A DNA stretch of 64,000 nucleotides from JAYFNU01 sp964460755 (GCA_964460755.1 CAYWQL010000007.1:1-64000), one strand, 5' to 3'. Shown: positions 14,585 to 24,045, counted from the stretch's first letter. Notes: generated by a model not told the origin, from the letters alone. Made by a program: numbers and translations.

Positions 14585-16696
14585 ATGAAAAAGGGCATAT
14601 CTTCAAAAACTAAAAATTTATTGATTTTCTCCGCCGCCCTGCTTGTCGTCGCGGTCGTCCTTGAGCTTTTATTCGTCGGCATAAGCAATCGGCATGACGA
14701 AAGCGATTATGTCCTTTCGTCGGTCGGCGCAAGCTCCTTCACCTCGTGGGAGTTTGAAGACAAAGGAAACGGCAATTATTATGCACTTGCTTACAATTCC
14801 TACCTCACCGCCGACGACCTCGGAGGTGCGCGCGCGGATAAAATCGAGGTTTTCCTTTCCCGAACCACTTCCGACTCGACCGAAACGGTTATCTACTATA
14901 CGGGCAAGGTCAACGGGATTTACGGCGAATTTATCGCTCCGCTCACGCTGGAGCGCGAGGGCGTTTATGTCGGATACCTCGGCGCGGACAGTCTCGACAG
15001 GATAAGAATTTACCCCACCGAAATCGTTCACTCAACCATAACCTTCGACGGCGTCGTCATTAATCCCGACGTTTCCGTCGCCTCTTTTTCGGTGGCTCGA
15101 ATTATACTTTGGGGAATGCTGTGCGCTATGTTATACAGTTTGTATATTATAATTCGCTTTTTTGCCTTTAAAAAAGGGGAACGGCCTAACCTATGGCTTA
15201 TAATATACTTCTGTCTTGGCGGAGCGCTTATGCTTGCCTCTTATGAGGGAACGCGAATGTTTACCTCTGTGCGCGGACTTGAGGGGATAATTCTCCCGGT
15301 AGTGTTCGTTTTATTCTCATTGCTTTATGCCGCGCTTTGGTTTATCGCGGTTCGGCTTCGCGAGCCGCACAAGAAGCTTTGCGCCGCTGTCGCGGTGCTG
15401 GGCGTTATGTTCACCTTCGCGCTGTCTCCCCTTCAAGCGCCCGACGAACAAAACCATTTTCTTCGCGCCTATGCCATTTCGGGCGGACAGCTTAACTTCG
15501 AGTTCAACTATGAATATCCCGGCGACGTCCAGCTTCTCTTTGATTCCTTTAAGGGTCAGTTTTATTTAGAAAAGCACGAAAAGGGCTTGGCGACGACGAT
15601 TTCTCAAATATCTATGCTTTTAACTACCGACGCAACAAGCTACAAAAGCGACTACTGTCATTCCGATATTCAGCTTCTTCTTCCGTATATCCCCGCCGCG
15701 ATTGGAATAGGAATTGTTCGCCTTGTGGGCGGAAACGCGCTTTTCTGCCTTTACGCTGCGCGGCTTATGAACGTGGCGGTCTTCGCGATATGCGCCTACC
15801 TTGCGCTCAAAAACGCGGCGCGATACCGCGGGGCGATTATACTCGCCGCCCTTTTGCCCCTAACTCTTTTTATGGCGGCGACGACGTCGTATGACTCTAT
15901 GTTCCTTTCGGCATTCATACTGATGTTCGGACTGATATGCAAAAACAATTTTCGACAATGGGATTTGCTCGCGGTCGTCGCGCTTTTCAGCGTTATGATT
16001 TCAATAAAACCGATATACTTCCCGCTCGCCTTTCTTATTCTCACTATACCCAAATCGGAATACAAGCCGAAGACGAACAAAATTTCGGCATTGCTTCTGA
16101 TTTTAGGCTTCGGCGCGATAGTTTATCTCGGTTCTCTTATTTACGCCGACCTCTTTGCCAGCAACATTCCCCCAACCGTCTATCTTGACGGCGTGGACAA
16201 GCTTTCTCAGATTAAGTACGTTCTTTCGAACCCCGTGCGATACGCCATGGTTATGGTGGTCGACGGCTACTTGAACTCCTTTTATCTCAACACCTTCGGC
16301 GACCTCGGCGCGCTCGACGTGCATTGTATTCTTACCAACCTTCTTTCGCCCGTGCTTGTCGTCGTCGTTGCGGCGCTTTATGCCGACACGGCGAAACGAT
16401 ACAAAAAAAGCGACGCCGTAATTTTTTCTGTTATAACGGTTGCGAGCTATGCTATAATTGTGACAGGCTTTTACGCGATGTGGTCGACCCTTGGTTCAAC
16501 TTCAATTCTGGGCGTTCAATCGCGGTATTTTATCACCCTCGTTCCGCTTCTGGCGGCGCTTATTTCAAAGGCGCTTTCCAAGGCGATAAGCTTTAATCTT
16601 GGCGACCGCTCTCGCGATAACGCAACCATCGCCATATGCGGGGGACTTTCCTTCGTCGCGGCATTTGAGATGTTCGCGAGATATTTCTTAATGTAG
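14585..16696 (+). CDS. DUF2142 polytopic membrane protein (GT-C-like)
   Basis: 703 residues from ATG 14585, with AGAGGCG upstream, 17 bases after neuB. One N-terminal membrane segment is followed by an extracytoplasmic beta-rich domain (about residues 30-165), then about eleven more segments. The central motif SPLQAPDEQNHFLRA is the hallmark of DUF2142, a family with the layout of lipid-linked-sugar glycosyltransferases (acidic pair just after a membrane helix). It probably moves sugars from a polyprenyl carrier onto a surface polymer. Its place behind neuB makes a nonulosonate-containing glycan a plausible substrate. Not proven. Confidence 0.8.
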   Translation: MKKGISSKTKNLLIFSAALLVVAVVLELLFVGISNRHDESDYVLSSVGASSFTSWEFEDKGNGNYYALAYNSYLTADDLGGARADKIEVFLSRTTSDSTETVIYYTGKVNGIYGEFIAPLTLEREGVYVGYLGADSLDRIRIYPTEIVHSTITFDGVVINPDVSVASFSVARIILWGMLCAMLYSLYIIIRFFAFKKGERPNLWLIIYFCLGGALMLASYEGTRMFTSVRGLEGIILPVVFVLFSLLYAALWFIAVRLREPHKKLCAAVAVLGVMFTFALSPLQAPDEQNHFLRAYAISGGQLNFEFNYEYPGDVQLLFDSFKGQFYLEKHEKGLATTISQISMLLTTDATSYKSDYCHSDIQLLLPYIPAAIGIGIVRLVGGNALFCLYAARLMNVAVFAICAYLALKNAARYRGAIILAALLPLTLFMAATTSYDSMFLSAFILMFGLICKNNFRQWDLLAVVALFSVMISIKPIYFPLAFLILTIPKSEYKPKTNKISALLLILGFGAIVYLGSLIYADLFASNIPPTVYLDGVDKLSQIKYVLSNPVRYAMVMVVDGYLNSFYLNTFGDLGALDVHCILTNLLSPVLVVVVAALYADTAKRYKKSDAVIFSVITVASYAIIVTGFYAMWSTLGSTSILGVQSRYFITLVPLLAALISKALSKAISFNLGDRSRDNATIAICGGLSFVAAFEMFARYFLM

Positions 16697-16715
16697 CAAA
16701 AGGAGAACCATCAAA

Positions 16716-18698
16716 ATGAGTTTTTTCATAAGTCTCGCCGCGATTGTGGCGATATGCTTGTTTGTAACCGTACGATTTAAAGCCAACAGCGCATGGACTC
16801 CGTTTTTTGTTGTCGCGTTCATAACACTTTTCTCGTGTTATCTCGGAACGCTCAATCTTCTTGTTCCCGCGATATACCTTGTGCTTGCCTTTGCGGTGTT
16901 TTCGCTCGTTTACGTCTTTATACTTAAGCGAAAGGACTTGAAGGCTAACCTTCTTTCCTTTCTTTCGCCGGGAATGGTGTTTTTTATCGCGTCGAGCATA
17001 TTTTTCTTTTTTGCGCTTCAAAAGGAAAACGCCGCGTTCAGCGTTTGGGACGAGTTCTCGTTCTGGGGCACGGCCGCGAAAAACGTTTTCGCGCACCGAC
17101 AGCTTTATACCCTTTTCGAAAGCAGTATGATAAATATCTCCTATCCGCCTGTTCTGCCGGTTTTCAGCTTCTTTATGCAGTTCTTCGGCGGCGCGTTTTC
17201 CGAATATATGGTCTACGTCGCCTATGCCGTTATTGAAATGGCGGTTGTGACAATTCTTTTTTCACGCATACGCTGGAAGAACCCAGTCGCGATAGTCGTC
17301 GTCGCCTTTTTTGCCCTCGCGGGAATATACAGCTTCTGGTGGGGCTTCGAAGGTCTGATTGCTTATTGCACAAGCTATGCCGACTACATACTCGGCTTTG
17401 TCTTCGCCGCGCCGCTGCTGATTTATTTTTCAAGCGACGATAAAAGTCTTATTAAATATTTGGGCGTTCTCCTGGGGCTTATGCTGCTTCCGCTGACTAA
17501 GGATATCGGCTTTGCATTTGGGCTTATCGCGTCGGTCGTCATCGCCGCGGATATGGTTCTTGCGAACAACTATCCAAGCGAACGGGTTTTTAAAAGTGAA
17601 AACAAATGGCTTCGTCTTGTCTATCCCGCCGCTCTGTTTATCGCGGTCATCGCAAGCTACTTTATTTGGACCCTTCACTTTAACGCCGTGACCGAGCTTT
17701 CACGCGTAGAGGTGTCTTACAGCTACTCCATTTTTGATATGCTTCGCGGAAAAGACGATTATTTCAACCAAATAATTCACAAGATGTTTACCGTTATAAG
17801 CACGAAACAGCTCGTCACCTTCGGAACAATAAACGTTATGCTTGTCGTTTTCTTCATCGTTCCGATAATCGTATCCCTCTTCACAAAATCAAAGCGCCAG
17901 ATACTCCGAACCCTGCTTTTCAGCTTTCTTATGCTTTGCGGCTTCTTGCTGTACAGCGTTTTTCAGTCATATTTATACACCGCGATTTTCGTTCATACCG
18001 AAAGCCATGACCTTATCTCATATACAAGATATATGTCAAGCTACGCGATAGGCTGGTTCTTCATTATGACGGGCGTATGTCTGTTTGATATAACCAAGCC
18101 CTTCTTCAAACGGCTTTCCCTCTCGCTCGGCGTCGCGGTCTGCGCGGTTTTACTTTCGGCGCACTTCTATTTTTGCAACGTGCATCCCGACCAATATGTA
18201 TTTACAAGCGAAAAGGTTATCTGCGGTCCGAACGAAATGCGCCGAAGAATGTCGGATATAACGAACAAATTTGACGGCTATTTAACCTCCGACGACAAGA
18301 TATACTTTATTGCTCAGAATTCGGACGGCGGAGAATGGTTCATCTTTAACTATCAAGCCCAGCCCGCCTATACCGTCAAAACTCTCGGCGGGGGCAACTT
18401 CGTTTCGCTCGACACGCCGAAAGAGGATATGGTCGGCACCTACAACGTATATGCCGACAAAAAGATTTTCACCGATTATATCCGTGAACAGGGCATTGAT
18501 TATGTATATATTTTTGTTCTTGACGACTACTTTATTTCCGAATTCAGCGATATGTTTGAGGATAAGCTCGTAACCTATTTTGACAACTCAAGCGGTCTTT
18601 ATATGGTCGTCGATAAGGGCGCGGATTTAGTTTCCTTCGTGCCCGTTCCAACCGGTATGGCAATCGAAAACCTTAAAGCCGAATACGGCGTTGATTAA
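16716..18698 (+). CDS. Large polytopic membrane protein, GT-C glycosyltransferase-like
   Basis: 660 residues with about twelve membrane segments in the first 490 residues, then a soluble extracytoplasmic domain of about 150 residues. A WDE.SFW motif near residue 110 sits in the first large loop, the position of the catalytic acid in GT-C enzymes, and is followed by YPPVLP. AAAGGAG lies before the ATG. Third gene of the neuB unit (19-base gap), ended by a terminator. I do not recognise a named family; a polyprenyl-sugar-dependent transferase or a glycan polymerase both fit. Confidence 0.65.
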   Translation: MSFFISLAAIVAICLFVTVRFKANSAWTPFFVVAFITLFSCYLGTLNLLVPAIYLVLAFAVFSLVYVFILKRKDLKANLLSFLSPGMVFFIASSIFFFFALQKENAAFSVWDEFSFWGTAAKNVFAHRQLYTLFESSMINISYPPVLPVFSFFMQFFGGAFSEYMVYVAYAVIEMAVVTILFSRIRWKNPVAIVVVAFFALAGIYSFWWGFEGLIAYCTSYADYILGFVFAAPLLIYFSSDDKSLIKYLGVLLGLMLLPLTKDIGFAFGLIASVVIAADMVLANNYPSERVFKSENKWLRLVYPAALFIAVIASYFIWTLHFNAVTELSRVEVSYSYSIFDMLRGKDDYFNQIIHKMFTVISTKQLVTFGTINVMLVVFFIVPIIVSLFTKSKRQILRTLLFSFLMLCGFLLYSVFQSYLYTAIFVHTESHDLISYTRYMSSYAIGWFFIMTGVCLFDITKPFFKRLSLSLGVAVCAVLLSAHFYFCNVHPDQYVFTSEKVICGPNEMRRRMSDITNKFDGYLTSDDKIYFIAQNSDGGEWFIFNYQAQPAYTVKTLGGGNFVSLDTPKEDMVGTYNVYADKKIFTDYIREQGIDYVYIFVLDDYFISEFSDMFEDKLVTYFDNSSGLYMVVDKGADLVSFVPVPTGMAIENLKAEYGVD

Positions 18699-18709
18699 GC
18701 AAAAGTTTA

Positions 18710-18738
18710 AAGAGTCTCCCAAGGGAGGCTCTTTATTT
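18710..18738 (+). terminator. Terminator of the neuB unit
   Basis: Stem AAGAGTCTCCC / GGGAGGCTCTT (one G-T pair, 2-base loop region), then TTATTT, 12 bases after the stop. Confidence 0.75.
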
Positions 18739-18831
18739 GCGCTTTGGAGAATGACGCTTAGGTTGTGCTTTTCCTACAATATATCAATACGCCGAACTCC
18801 TTAAGCTTACGGCGCGGCTCGTTCTCTGCCG

Positions 18832-18860
18832 TCATATTCGCCGTCCTTTTTGAATATGCT
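18832..18860 (+). promoter_or_regulatory. Possible sigma-E promoter of spoIIID
   Basis: TCATATT (18832-18838) fits the sigma-E -35 pattern KMATATT exactly. After 14 bases, AATATGCT (18853-18860) is a poor match to CATACANT. In Bacillus subtilis spoIIID is transcribed by sigma-E, which supports the reading; the -10 is the weak point. Confidence 0.35.
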
Positions 18861-18894
18861 TTATTATCACATTTCGCGAAAGGGCATATGCAAA

Positions 18895-19140
18895 ATGAAG
18901 GACACCTGTGAGCGGGCGGTTATGCTCGCGCAGTACATAACCGAAACGGGCGACACCGTTCGCGGCGCGGCAAAAAAGTATATGATTAGTAAATCTACCG
19001 TACATAACGACGTCGCTAAGCGGCTTCGACGGATTAACCCCACGCTGTGGAAAGCGTGCAACAACGTGCTTCAGTTCAACAAGGACGAGCGGCATATCCG
19101 CGGCGGCATAGCAACTAAAAGGAAATACGAAAGCCTTTAA
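18895..19140 (+). CDS. spoIIID: Stage III sporulation regulator SpoIIID
   Basis: 81 residues from ATG 18895 (AAAGGG upstream); 15 extra in-frame codons upstream are unlikely. It aligns along its length with the Bacillus protein: a helix-turn-helix with ISKSTVHNDVAKRL, then the highly conserved RHIRGG.ATK.KY tail. SpoIIID is a small DNA-binding protein that switches mother-cell genes on or off between the sigma-E and sigma-K phases. Its presence is the clearest evidence here that the organism forms spores. A small membrane protein gene follows after 63 bases with no terminator between. Confidence 0.93.
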   Translation: MKDTCERAVMLAQYITETGDTVRGAAKKYMISKSTVHNDVAKRLRRINPTLWKACNNVLQFNKDERHIRGGIATKRKYESL

Positions 19141-19203
19141 GTGTATTCTTTTTTTCGTCTTGTTGTGATAAAATATAGGTATCAACTAAGCGGAGGCGAT
19201 TTT

Positions 19204-19695
19204 TTGAAGACATTAAAAAAAATTGTATATGTTATTCTTCAATGCACCTGGGGGCTTCCTCAAACGCTCTTGGGCTTATTGGTATTTCTTCTTAATCTTA
19301 AGCACCCACACAAGATTTTCGGGAAAAGCATACTCACGCTGTGGCCGAGCTTTTGCGGTGTTTCGCTTGGGCTATTCATTTTTTCGAGCGCGGAGGACGG
19401 CGACATCTCACGTTCGCTTTCCCGCGGCGGACGTAAGGACGACGCTAATACAGCGACCGTCTGCGACAGAATGACGGTTCACGAATACGGTCACACCTTT
19501 CAATCGCTTATTCTCGGGCCCTTGTATCTTTTTGTCATCGGCATACCATCTATGGTTTGGGGAAGCCTTCCCTATTTCAGAAAGCTTCGTGATAAAAAGG
19601 GCTTGGGATATGACGCGTGCTATACCGAACGGTGGGCGGACGAGCTTGGAGAAAAGGCTACGGGTCGGCGCTCCATTCGTGATTTCCATTTTTGA
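19204..19695 (+). CDS. Small membrane protein with HEYGH metal-binding motif
   Basis: 164 residues from TTG 19204, chosen because CGGAGG lies 7 bases upstream. There is an N-terminal hydrophobic pair (about residues 6-28 and 42-62). HEYGHTFQS (about residue 95) follows, matching the zincin-type HExxH pattern, then another hydrophobic stretch and a conserved-looking tail YTERWADELGEKA. The Glu-rich tail could supply a third metal ligand. Similar short HE(Y/F)GH proteins occur in Bacteroidetes and Clostridia without known function. It may be a membrane-embedded peptidase or a degenerate one. It could share the spoIIID transcript and act in sporulation, which is inference. Confidence 0.65.
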   Translation: MKTLKKIVYVILQCTWGLPQTLLGLLVFLLNLKHPHKIFGKSILTLWPSFCGVSLGLFIFSSAEDGDISRSLSRGGRKDDANTATVCDRMTVHEYGHTFQSLILGPLYLFVIGIPSMVWGSLPYFRKLRDKKGLGYDACYTERWADELGEKATGRRSIRDFHF

Positions 19696-19707
19696 TAATA
19701 TAAAAGC

Positions 19708-19743
19708 AGCGTCGCCCGCAAACGGGCGACGCTTAAATTTTGT
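19708..19743. terminator. Bidirectional terminator between the HEYGH gene and the V-ATPase operon
   Basis: Perfect 11-bp stem AGCGTCGCCCG / CGGGCGACGCT with loop CAAA, a T-rich tail on the plus strand and an A-rich flank on the other side, between converging genes. Confidence 0.8.
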
Positions 19744-19747
19744 TTTG

Positions 19748-20221
19748 CTATAATATGCAGACCATAATATATTCCTCGGCTTTTTCGTCCACGACGGAAA
19801 AGCCGACTTTTTTATACATTCCCACGGCGTAGTTCGCTTTTTGAACGGCGAGGGAGGCTTTTTCATATCCGTCGGCGCGAAGTCTTTCGAGCATCGCCCT
19901 CATCATTGCCGTACCCAAGCCGCCGCTTCGATATTCCTTATATAGCGAAATCGCAAACGACGGGGTTTCGTCGTCAACGTGTCCGTAATCGTTCATAATG
20001 CGCGTCCAAACCGCGCCGACCACCTTGCCGTCCACCACGGCGACGAGGGCTTTATCGCCCTTCTGTTCACCGAAGCCGTCGGTATAAAGCCGAAGCTCGG
20101 GCTCATTAATTATGTCTTTCGGCGGGGGCTCAACCCCTTCGGGAATAAAAATGGCCTCGTATAAAAAATTGCTTAAAAGCGGATACTCCGCTTTTTTTAT
20201 TGCGCGTATGGTATAGTTCAT
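19748..20221 (-). CDS. GNAT-family N-acetyltransferase
   Basis: 157 residues with the GNAT fold: ALVAVVDGKVVGAVW (beta strands), then the acetyl-CoA loop in YRSGGLGTAMMRAML (about residues 100-114) and the C-terminal NYAVGMYKKVGF. GGAAG precedes the ATG, 12 bases after ntpD, so it is almost surely read as the last gene of the V-ATPase operon. The substrate cannot be told. Its position may be chance, or it may modify an ATPase subunit or metabolite. Confidence 0.8.
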   Translation of the reverse strand: MNYTIRAIKKAEYPLLSNFLYEAIFIPEGVEPPPKDIINEPELRLYTDGFGEQKGDKALVAVVDGKVVGAVWTRIMNDYGHVDDETPSFAISLYKEYRSGGLGTAMMRAMLERLRADGYEKASLAVQKANYAVGMYKKVGFSVVDEKAEEYIMVCIL

Positions 20222-20233
20222 AGGCTTCCTTTG

Positions 20234-20869
20234 TTATGCCTGCTGCTTTTGGAGCATATCCTTGACCTTCATAAGTCGGGTTTTGGTTCCGCGCTCGTTT
20301 TCCTCGAGCTTCATTGTTATATACTTTATGCTCTCTTCCATTTCGGGTATCATAACGTGCTCAAGGGCGTTGACGCGGCGACGGGTCTTTTCAATCTCGT
20401 TCGCAAGCATATTGCACGCCTTTTCTGTTTCGGCAAGCTCAATCAAAAGCGGAAGCAACTCCGCAAGGTCAAGCACCGCGCCGTCAAGCTCGCTCGAGGT
20501 GAACGCGAAGCCATATGGAAGCTCGCACGACTCGTTGCCGTCGGGGATAAGCTTTATTGTCGGAACATCGACGCTCATAATGTTGCGAAGCCCGGTTTCT
20601 ATCTCGGCGTTACGCACAGGATAGATAAGCGCCTCTTCAACGGCGGCGTTGCCCATTTCGGCGCGCGCAACAGAAAAGCGTCCCATTGCGGCGGAAAGCT
20701 TTTGTTCGACCTCCTCGCGAAGCTCCTTGTTTCGGCGGATAATCTCTATGAAGCGGCGAACCATTTCGTCGCGTTTGTCTTTTAAAAGCTTGTGCCCTCT
20801 CGCGGCGGTCTTCAGCCGCTTTTTAAGGCGGGTAAGCTCCATTCGCGTAGGGTTAATTTGTTTTGGCAT
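20234..20869 (-). CDS. ntpD: V-type ATPase subunit D
   Basis: 211 residues, the family length. It starts with the hallmark N-terminal stretch PTRMELTRLKKRL and is built of long heptad helices at both ends: the coiled-coil central stalk that rotates inside the A3B3 head and passes torque to the membrane ring. Last V-ATPase subunit gene of the operon, 3 bases after ntpB. Confidence 0.95.
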   Translation of the reverse strand: MPKQINPTRMELTRLKKRLKTAARGHKLLKDKRDEMVRRFIEIIRRNKELREEVEQKLSAAMGRFSVARAEMGNAAVEEALIYPVRNAEIETGLRNIMSVDVPTIKLIPDGNESCELPYGFAFTSSELDGAVLDLAELLPLLIELAETEKACNMLANEIEKTRRRVNALEHVMIPEMEESIKYITMKLEENERGTKTRLMKVKDMLQKQQA

Positions 20870-20872
20870 ACT

Positions 20873-22264
20873 TTATGCCTCCGTATTTTTTTCCTCAACG
20901 GGCCAATATTTGTCCAGATATTCGTCGCGAATACGTTTCATTTCGCTCCTTGGAAGTATCTTCAAAAGGCTCCACCCAAGGTCGAGGGTTTCCTCTATCG
21001 TGCGGTTAGTGTAGTAGCCCTGCGAAACGTACTGCTCCTCGAACTTGGTCGAAAACTCCGCGTACAGCTTGTCGGTTGGGGTTAACGCCGCGTCGCCGAG
21101 AATAACCGCCAGCTCCTTGGCGTCCTTTCCTCTTGCGTAAGCCGAGAAAAGCTGATTCATCGTATCCGAGTGGTCTTCACGGGTTTTCCCCTTGCCCGTT
21201 CCCTTATCCTTAAGTCGTGAAAGGGACGGAAGCACGTCGATAGGCGGGGTAAGTCCCTTGCGATACAGCTCGCGGGAAAGAATAATCTGCCCTTCGGTGA
21301 TATATCCCGTAAGGTCGGGTATCGGGTGGGTCTTGTCATCCTCGGGCATAGACAAAATCGGTATTTGTGTTATCGAGCCCTTGTTGCCCTTAATACGTCC
21401 CGCTCTTTCATAGAGCGAGGCAAGGTCGGTATACATATATCCGGGATATCCGCGGCGTCCGGGTATTTCCTTTCTCGCCGCAGAAACTTCACGAAGCGCC
21501 TCTGCGTAGTTTGTGATATCGGTCAGAATAACGAGCACGTGCATTCCGAGCTCATACGCAAGATATTCCGCGCAGGTTATTGCCATACGCGGCGTCGCTA
21601 TACGCTCGACGGCTGGGTCGTTAGCGAGGTTCATAAACAGAACCGCGCGCTCGATTGCGCCAGTTTTTCTAAAATCGCTTATAAAGAAGTCGGCCTCCTC
21701 AAAGGTTATACCGATAGCGGCGAAAACAACCGCGAACTTCTCGTCGGATTTAAGCACCTTCGCCTGACGCGCTATCTGCGCGGCGAGTTGGGCGTGAGGA
21801 AGACCGGAGCCTGAAAAAACGGGAAGCTTTTGACCGCGGACAAGGGTATTAAGTCCGTCTATTGCCGAAACGCCCGTTTGAATAAACTCGGCGGGATAAT
21901 CGCGCGCCGCGGGGTTAAGGGGCGAGCCGTTTATGTCAAGCTTTTCCTCAGGGATAATTTCCGCGCCGCCGTCAATGGGCTTGCCCATTCCGTCAAAAAC
22001 TCGGCCAAGCATATCGCGGCTAACCGAAAGCTGTGTTCCATGTCCTAAAAAACGCGCCTTGCTTGTTACTATTTTAAGTCCCTGCGAGCTTTCAAAAAGC
22101 TGAACAAGCGCCTTGTCCCTGTTGATTTCAAGAACCTTTCCATATCGGATTTCGCCGTTCTCCTGTTCGATTTCGACAAGCTCGTCGTACTTTACGCCCT
22201 CGACGCCCTCGATTAACATAAGGGGCCCGACGACCTCGCGAATGGTTTTATATTCTTTACGCAT
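20873..22264 (-). CDS. ntpB: V-type ATPase subunit B
   Basis: 463 residues, the non-catalytic nucleotide-site subunit of the A3B3 head. Beta barrel at the start (IREVVGPLMLIEGVEGV), then a degenerate P-loop (FSGSGLPHAQLAAQIA) in place of the catalytic GSGKT, as expected for B. Family stretches DITNYAEALREVSAARKEIPGRRGYPGYMYTDLA and LPSLSRLKDKGTG are intact. It overlaps the end of ntpA by 8 bases, so translation is coupled. Confidence 0.96.
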   Translation of the reverse strand: MRKEYKTIREVVGPLMLIEGVEGVKYDELVEIEQENGEIRYGKVLEINRDKALVQLFESSQGLKIVTSKARFLGHGTQLSVSRDMLGRVFDGMGKPIDGGAEIIPEEKLDINGSPLNPAARDYPAEFIQTGVSAIDGLNTLVRGQKLPVFSGSGLPHAQLAAQIARQAKVLKSDEKFAVVFAAIGITFEEADFFISDFRKTGAIERAVLFMNLANDPAVERIATPRMAITCAEYLAYELGMHVLVILTDITNYAEALREVSAARKEIPGRRGYPGYMYTDLASLYERAGRIKGNKGSITQIPILSMPEDDKTHPIPDLTGYITEGQIILSRELYRKGLTPPIDVLPSLSRLKDKGTGKGKTREDHSDTMNQLFSAYARGKDAKELAVILGDAALTPTDKLYAEFSTKFEEQYVSQGYYTNRTIEETLDLGWSLLKILPRSEMKRIRDEYLDKYWPVEEKNTEA

Positions 22265-24044
22265 AATCGTCCTCGCCTCCCATAAGCTCCGCGAACTCGT
22301 CGTCCATCTCGCGGTTTATGTCCTGTATCTTTTCTTCAAATTCGTCCTCGACGATATACTTCATACGTCCGACCTTTTCGATAACCTTCATCGCCGTAAT
22401 CTTGCTGAACGCGACGTCCTTGTCGAGCGCCTCGTTCGCCTTCTCGTGCCAATGGATTATCGTTTTCAGCATTCCGTACTGTTTTTTCGGGGAGGTGTAG
22501 GTATCTATTTCGTGGAAGGCTATCTGGTGGAGATAGTCCTCACGGATGCTGCGCGCCGTTTCAAGCTTTAGTCTGTCCTTGAAGCCAAGCGCGTCGACGC
22601 CGACAAGACGGACAATTTCCTCAAGCTCCGACTCATCCTGAAGAAGCGTCATCGTTTCGGAAACAAGGCTCGACCAGTCTTCGCCAACATTTCTGTCGTA
22701 ATATTCGCCCATTGTGTCCTTATATAGCGAATAGCTCGTAAGCCAGTCTATCGCGGGGAAATGGCGTTTATAAGCAAGCTGTGCCGAAAGGCCCCAGAAG
22801 ACCTTGACAATACGAAGGGTTCCCTGTGAAACAGGCTCGGAGGTGTCGCCGCCCGGGGGAGAAACCGCGCCGATAGCGGTAATGGCGCCAACCCTTCTGT
22901 CCTTTCCAAGACAGTTGACTATGCCCGCTCTTTCATAGAACTCGGCAAGGCGGCTTGAAAGATACGCGGGGTATCCCTCTTCACCCGGCATTTCCTCAAG
23001 ACGTCCGCTCATCTCACGAAGCGCTTCCGCCCAACGCGAGGTTGAGTCCGCCATAATAGCGACCTTATAGCCCATATCGCGGAAATATTCCGCAATCGTA
23101 ATTCCTGTATAAATCGAAGCCTCGCGCGCCGCGACAGGCATATCCGATGTGTTCGCGATAAGCACCGTTCTTTTCATAAGCGGAAGCCCTGTGCGGGGGT
23201 CTTTAAGCTCGGGGAATTCCATAAGCACGTCGGTCATCTCGTTGCCGCGCTCACCGCAGCCTATGTATACGATAATGTCGGCGTCCGCCCACTTGGCAAG
23301 CTGATGCTGCACGACCGTTTTGCCCGAACCGAACGGACCGGGAATAGCCGCGACACCGCCCTTTGAAATCGGGAACAGTGTGTCTATTGTTCTTTGACCC
23401 GTTATCATCGGCTCGTTTGGCGTAAGCTTTTCCAAAAACGGGCGGCCTCGTCTTACGGGCCATTTTTGAAGCATCGGAAGCTCTTTTATTGTTCCGTCGT
23501 CCTGCTTCAATTTCGCGATGGTTTCCTCAATCGTCGCTTCACCGTCGAAAATCCATTCAAGCGTTCCCGAAGCGTTGGGGGGAACCATAATTTTTTGGGT
23601 AACCGCGGGGGTTTCCTCAACAGTGCCAAGCACGTCGCCCGCGCCGACCCTGTCGCCTAACTTGGCAACGGGAACAAATTTCCATTTTGCTTCGCGCGAA
23701 AGCTTCGGAACCTCTATTCCGCGGGTTATTCTATTTCCTACCTGCTCGTAAATGGTTTCGAGCGGACGCTGTATTCCGTCAAATATTCCCCCGATAAGTC
23801 CGGGAGCAAGCTCGACCGAAAGGGGCTCACCCGTCGAATAAACAGGCTCGCCGGGTCCAAGTCCCGCCGTTTCCTCGTAAACCTGAATTGACGCGCGGTC
23901 GTTTCTAAGCTCGATTATTTCACCGATAAGGCGCTTATCGCTGACGCGAACGACGTCGTACATTTGGGCGTCCTTCATGCCCGACGCGACGATAAGCGGA
24001 CCCGCTACCTTTTCAATTACGGCCGAAGTTTTTTCTTCAATCAT
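22257..24044 (-). CDS. ntpA: V-type ATPase catalytic subunit A
   Basis: 595 residues from ATG 24044, which has GAGGAGAA upstream; fourteen in-frame codons further up overlap ntpG and are not needed. Walker A is GPFGSGKT (residues 236-243), preceded by the bulge domain that sets A apart from F-type beta. The catalytic loop GCGERGNEMTDVL and the DSTSRWAEALREMSGRLEEMPGEEGYPAYL region are intact. This subunit hydrolyses or makes ATP. It begins one base after the ntpG stop. Confidence 0.97.
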   Translation of the reverse strand: MIEEKTSAVIEKVAGPLIVASGMKDAQMYDVVRVSDKRLIGEIIELRNDRASIQVYEETAGLGPGEPVYSTGEPLSVELAPGLIGGIFDGIQRPLETIYEQVGNRITRGIEVPKLSREAKWKFVPVAKLGDRVGAGDVLGTVEETPAVTQKIMVPPNASGTLEWIFDGEATIEETIAKLKQDDGTIKELPMLQKWPVRRGRPFLEKLTPNEPMITGQRTIDTLFPISKGGVAAIPGPFGSGKTVVQHQLAKWADADIIVYIGCGERGNEMTDVLMEFPELKDPRTGLPLMKRTVLIANTSDMPVAAREASIYTGITIAEYFRDMGYKVAIMADSTSRWAEALREMSGRLEEMPGEEGYPAYLSSRLAEFYERAGIVNCLGKDRRVGAITAIGAVSPPGGDTSEPVSQGTLRIVKVFWGLSAQLAYKRHFPAIDWLTSYSLYKDTMGEYYDRNVGEDWSSLVSETMTLLQDESELEEIVRLVGVDALGFKDRLKLETARSIREDYLHQIAFHEIDTYTSPKKQYGMLKTIIHWHEKANEALDKDVAFSKITAMKVIEKVGRMKYIVEDEFEEKIQDINREMDDEFAELMGGEDDYA

Positions 24045-24045
24045 T

